Below, in pieces: positions 33,801 to 36,145 of a stretch of 36,145 nt of DNA. The notes under the pieces are model-generated. The model worked only from the letters and a program-made list of their open reading frames with translations, was not told the origin of the DNA and made no database searches. The DNA lies in contig JAJYDC010000025.1 of the NCBI GenBank assembly GCA_021777835.1, forward strand, positions 1 to 36,145, written 5' to 3'. This stretch comes from Bacteroidota bacterium (lineage in GTDB: Bacteria; Bacteroidota; Ignavibacteria; Ignavibacteriales; Ignavibacteriaceae). Numbering within the stretch: position 1 is the first letter of the stretch; the number at the start of each line of letters is the position of its first letter. The position numbers were made by a program, and so were the translations under genes.

Positions 33801-34813
33801 GGGAACCATTGATCGGAAGTTGTATTGTCATTATTTATTTTTGTTGGTGAATTAGAAGACCAAGTGGCTCCTTGATCTGTTGATTTAATAAGAAAAATAT
33901 CAGGATTACCATTACGGTTGTCTGCCCAAGTCACATATATAACCCCATTGTTAGGATCAACTGCCATTGATGGAAAACTGTTAACTCTAACACCATAAGG
34001 ATTACTACTTGTAGATTTTAAACAATAATCGGGATTTTTCCATTGACCTATTTCATAAACTGATGTTATTTGAACAGGTGAGCTGAAACTGGTTCCGCCA
34101 TCGGTAGATAAAGAAAAACCAATACCTGTACAATTAGGTTCTCCAATACTCCAAACAACGTAAACATACCCATTAGGACCTACTGCAATATTTGAACCTT
34201 CGGTCCCGGTTGATGCAATGTTTAGAGGTGCTGAAAAATGTGCACCTGCATCACTTGATTTAGAAAATACTGTTAAATTATTACTTGTACCTGTATAAGT
34301 CCATGAAGTATAAATGTTCCCGTAGTATTGGCTGCTGGGATTATTATCGATAGCAATAAAAGGTTTATCAGCAAATTTATAACTTTCAGATACTTGAGTG
34401 GATGCGCTCCAGTTTGCACCATGGTTACTCGAGTAGATAACTTCGAGAAGTAAATCGTTAGGATTATGAGATGTATTAGTAAGAACGTATGATAAATATA
34501 CAAAATCATTTTTGCTATTGTATGCTGCAGAGGGATCGACTCTTGTTTGACTTGACAAGGGTTCTATAGGAGTCCAATTATTTAAACCATTAGTAGAATA
34601 ATAAGCTCCCAATTGATTTGTATTGCCATGCCAAAGATTGGATACAATTGAAAGATTTGACGTGTTATTAGGATCAATTGTGATTGTTGGTTCACTTTGG
34701 TTTATTGAACTCGAATGTAATAAAATATTTGTAAAATCTGATTGACCTTTGAGTTGATAACTGCACAAAGAGACTAATAATATGAAGTACGAAATAATTA
34801 TCATTCCTTTCAT
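30845..34813 (-). CDS. Secreted sialidase-like Asp-box protein with T9SS sorting domain
   Basis: 1322 residues. Signal peptide (1-23, QLKGQ). Residues about 60-440 carry Asp boxes 'S.D.G..W/F': SSNHGANWS, SSDAGAHFS, STDGGTSFS, STDQGATWSSN and STDGGSSF, the fold of BNR/sialidase propellers. Catalytic sialidase residues cannot be confirmed. A second Asp-box region (about 700-1000, NNGSSWI) and further beta modules follow. The last 86 residues are a T9SS sorting domain (NYPNPFNPTTIINYQIP, ending KKMVLLK). ATG preceded by AAGGAG. A -7-like TATTTTTG (34916-34923) lies about 100 nt upstream without a clear -33. Likely surface glycan binding or hydrolysis; the enzyme activity is unproven. Confidence 0.78.
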   Translation of the reverse strand: MKGMIIISYFILLVSLCSYQLKGQSDFTNILLHSSSINQSEPTITIDPNNTSNLSIVSNLWHGNTNQLGAYYSTNGLNNWTPIEPLSSQTRVDPSAAYNSKNDFVYLSYVLTNTSHNPNDLLLEVIYSSNHGANWSASTQVSESYKFADKPFIAIDNNPSSQYYGNIYTSWTYTGTSNNLTVFSKSSDAGAHFSAPLNIASTGTEGSNIAVGPNGYVYVVWSIGEPNCTGIGFSLSTDGGTSFSSPVQITSVYEIGQWKNPDYCLKSTSSNPYGVRVNSFPSMAVDPNNGVIYVTWADNRNGNPDIFLIKSTDQGATWSSNSPTKINNDNTTSDQWFPWINVTQDGAINVVFYDSRNDPNNLSTMVYIARSTDGGSSFANYQVSDVSFRPTAVPGAAAGYMGDYIGMVSTSTDAYPCWMDNRTGTYQLYTADVQFKINVTADQLDAGGTRLTGTTIGKWEGGPNFIQDTLGSTPLTFPQLEYNSTLALEGYQQLVENNTQKYYEWNTDPDVTNFHLYTVKPKNNNFTSHFNGTTSGVTVQNSLLDDPALSLSGNTNVGFSDPWLIDYPDPNYGNTKRNEGVSAPLKSRTSPFYPNLTKNYNGDVYQGIFLNQDYNIPGNPYYQVSFPSNQTISVGGTNHSLYFQSWIVDSGANVQNSLANPTPVVFTRAGGTVTANVKASQLSGDASAYSNSSQRKLVRTPDGTLHMVYSSMGHVWYEISTNNGSSWIIMNNGKPLDNGQGKLPSIDYYGNVVGIVFQQQSGSYYTIQLQAYYGSGSNYIFGTSATVYTEQYDAYSINANPNISWGYNAKFMVTWERKTNVFPICSYGINYAYGSLSYNNVTLNGNGFVSGTDNNSVNASVYSNKSDYNDGFQIAYEQDNYLKYIYYCRTNISSTWNVTTTAVSNISSGDSYYLNYRPSVIGMPDGSAKVCWIGDYSGNGSMVNIISRDLSQSNSFFSNGNNVKSASMNLTNDNTNCYFSWSNYGGGTSYTDQFANISTPFINKTLNTNGQDVQLSNGASANNMYVSTYYPFTAPYYFVTSNNLGSFPKANPNSISSGKGVVVVKGNAQFSYSLGDVTVDNNKISFVRANDSTNNNILSNINNLITEPFTLSNNSDFNFSVMTGLIDSAAAMSALGNNDYIDFKVELIDDATGAVIGTLNDARISSSNLSPDNVSSFKVNTKGMGGKQVKMNLTVSTNIDNPEYYVIERYSADGNVTGKFSADTKEISVQGSAIVKNYALNQNYPNPFNPTTIINYQIPKEGIVTIKIFDELGKEVKTLVNAYKSQGRYSVSFDASELSSGVYFYQLRAGDFISIKKMVLLK

Positions 34814-35052
34814 GACGAATCTCCTTATTTAATATTATTGATGAGTCCAATCTAAAAAGCCTAAAATTGAGTTTCGAGGCTTTGAATTTGGACAATAATC
34901 AAAACATTTTTTTATCAAAAATACCTTTTTAGAGCGGACTCATTAATTTATAGATTATATTTCTCATACAATCAAAAAAGAGTCATAATTCTGCACGATC
35001 ATTTTTAATGGCGGACTTTTATTTATTATCATTTGTTTTGCTCCTTATATTT

Positions 35053-36145
35053 CTATCTTTTACCAACCAGTATAACTGCATTCTGCCCGTCATACCCTAC
35101 CGCAACAATCTCATTTCCTTTTATTGCCACCGACAGATATTCTCCATTTGATAAACCTGTTTCATCTCTAAAGCTCTTCCAGCTTTTTCCGTTATAATGG
35201 ATTACTTCACCAAAAGATCCTACTGCTACAACGTCGTTTACATCGTTGCCTCTAATACAGTTGATATAATAGTTTGTTACATTAAAGTATTGGCTACTCC
35301 AGGTATTATCGGTAAGAAAATTCTTATTATATATCCCCGAGCCTGCAACAAAATATTGAGACTGAGGCTTAAACCATACACTTTCCAAATCCCAGTTTAT
35401 TCCACTACTGGAAATGTCTGTAGCATTTGTTCCATTTATTTGTATTATCTTTCTTTGAGCAGAGGTATCTGGATAAGATGCAACGGCAAGAATTTCTGTT
35501 TTACCTGTTTGTGGATTGGATGCACCCCAAATGTCATAGATATTCATGTTTGTTCCGCTTTCTACCTTTTGCCAGGTGCCATTTTGATAGTGTGCGATTG
35601 AACCACCATTTCCGACTATATAAAAATCATTACTGTTTATACCCCAGATTTTATTGATAGCACCAGCTAATAAAGGGTTTACTCCGCAATCCAATCGAAC
35701 AGAGTCTCCACTCAGCCACCCAATACTTCCTCCATTTGTAACTATAATGTTATTGTCTGACAAAGTGCAAATTGCTTTTAAAGGAGGGTATTTAACCGCA
35801 CTACAACTACCGTAATAAAAAATTCTTTTCATTTCCCAGGATTCTCCATTCCAATGCAAAGCATTATACGCATTAGGATCCGGTGCTCCATCAGCGGAAT
35901 CAAGATAGATAGCGCCTACACACCAGATATCCGAATCGCTTACAACGACAATATCCTTCAAATAGCTGCTTCCCGCATTTGATGCGCCAAACGTAAATGT
36001 TTGGAATGTGAAATTATTGCTTGTTGTATCAGGGGGACTATTAGTTTTGGGCCCTGTGGGGCTTTTGCAGCTTTGGGCAGAAAAGAATAAGGCTAAGATT
36101 AAGGTTGAGGTCAAGTAGAGGAAAAAGTTTTTAGCTAAATAAGAA
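35053..36145 (-). CDS. Propeller lipoprotein, 5' end beyond the window
   Basis: At least 364 residues; stop at 35053. The frame stays open to the right edge. It reads SYLAKNFFLYLTSTLILALFFSAQSC: a basic residue and a hydrophobic stretch before a Cys in a lipobox-like setting (FSAQSC), so the real start is probably just outside and the mature protein begins at that Cys, followed by a Pro/Thr/Ser linker. The rest has repeats of the kind 'IWG..SNDFYIVG..GSI.HY.NG.W', typical of secreted propellers in this group. No T9SS sorting domain. A TTG at 36112-36114 is not a credible start. Confidence 0.7.
   Translation of the reverse strand, partial: SYLAKNFFLYLTSTLILALFFSAQSCKSPTGPKTNSPPDTTSNNFTFQTFTFGASNAGSSYLKDIVVVSDSDIWCVGAIYLDSADGAPDPNAYNALHWNGESWEMKRIFYYGSCSAVKYPPLKAICTLSDNNIIVTNGGSIGWLSGDSVRLDCGVNPLLAGAINKIWGINSNDFYIVGNGGSIAHYQNGTWQKVESGTNMNIYDIWGASNPQTGKTEILAVASYPDTSAQRKIIQINGTNATDISSSGINWDLESVWFKPQSQYFVAGSGIYNKNFLTDNTWSSQYFNVTNYYINCIRGNDVNDVVAVGSFGEVIHYNGKSWKSFRDETGLSNGEYLSVAIKGNEIVAVGYDGQNAVILVGKR

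Noticed and set aside
33496-34895. Alternative minus-strand frames in and upstream of the sialidase-like gene
   Set aside because: They overlap the real frame, have no ribosome site and no family resemblance.
36112-36114. TTG as start of the right-edge lipoprotein
   Set aside because: The frame is open upstream and reads a basic/hydrophobic lipoprotein signal, so the start is outside the window.

Overview
The window comes from an AT-rich bacterium of the Bacteroidota/Chlorobi group, most likely an Ignavibacteria-type lineage. Three large secreted proteins end in the type IX secretion (T9SS) sorting domain beginning NYPNPFNP[ST]. Secreted YCF48/BNR and LVIVD propellers, a C25 (gingipain-type) peptidase and a TonB receptor with an N-terminal carboxypeptidase-regulatory-like domain fit the same group. 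Several promoters match the Bacteroidota sigma consensus (TTTG, about 20 nt, TAnnTTTG). Apart from the tRNA, every real gene is on the minus strand.

Layout. Positions 1-160 hold the N-terminus of an IS5-type transposase cut by the window edge. Positions 455-4398 hold a haem bacterioferritin, a TonB-dependent receptor with a small DUF2946-like partner (possible copper link) and a DUF4404 protein. Positions 4677-9965 are a close-packed housekeeping run read gcdH-guaB-glycosyltransferase-purD. A tRNA-Ser(GCU) lies at 10145-10234 on the plus strand.

From the tRNA 3' end to about 21.6 kb is a candidate integrative element of roughly 11.4 kb. Reading right to left it carries an 835-residue protein that I interpret as a divergent two-barrel (QDE-1/eukaryotic RdRP/YonO-like) RNA polymerase, preceded by a terminator-like leader hairpin. 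Next comes an operon of a 49-residue ribbon-helix-helix protein, a Gam/Gp157-like protein, an OB-fold-like protein and an ArdC-type antirestriction protein. A divergent SF2 helicase follows, then an operon of excisionase-like HTH, tyrosine integrase, a zinc-ribbon protein derived from an IS1595-type transposase and an unknown 108-residue protein. A frameshifted RadC gene is next to the tRNA. I see no relaxase, coupling protein, capsid, portal or conjugation gene, so the element is not an obvious ICE or prophage. I could not find attR.

Positions 21699-36145 are a cluster of exported proteins: a C25 peptidase with beta-helix and T9SS sorting domain, a YCF48/BNR protein with sorting domain, an LVIVD propeller, a small exported protein, a sialidase-like Asp-box protein with sorting domain, and a propeller lipoprotein that runs off the right edge.

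The most interesting item is the polymerase-like protein together with its leader hairpin and the DNA-protection operon on a small integrated element. All family assignments were made by eye from motifs and need profile searches to confirm.
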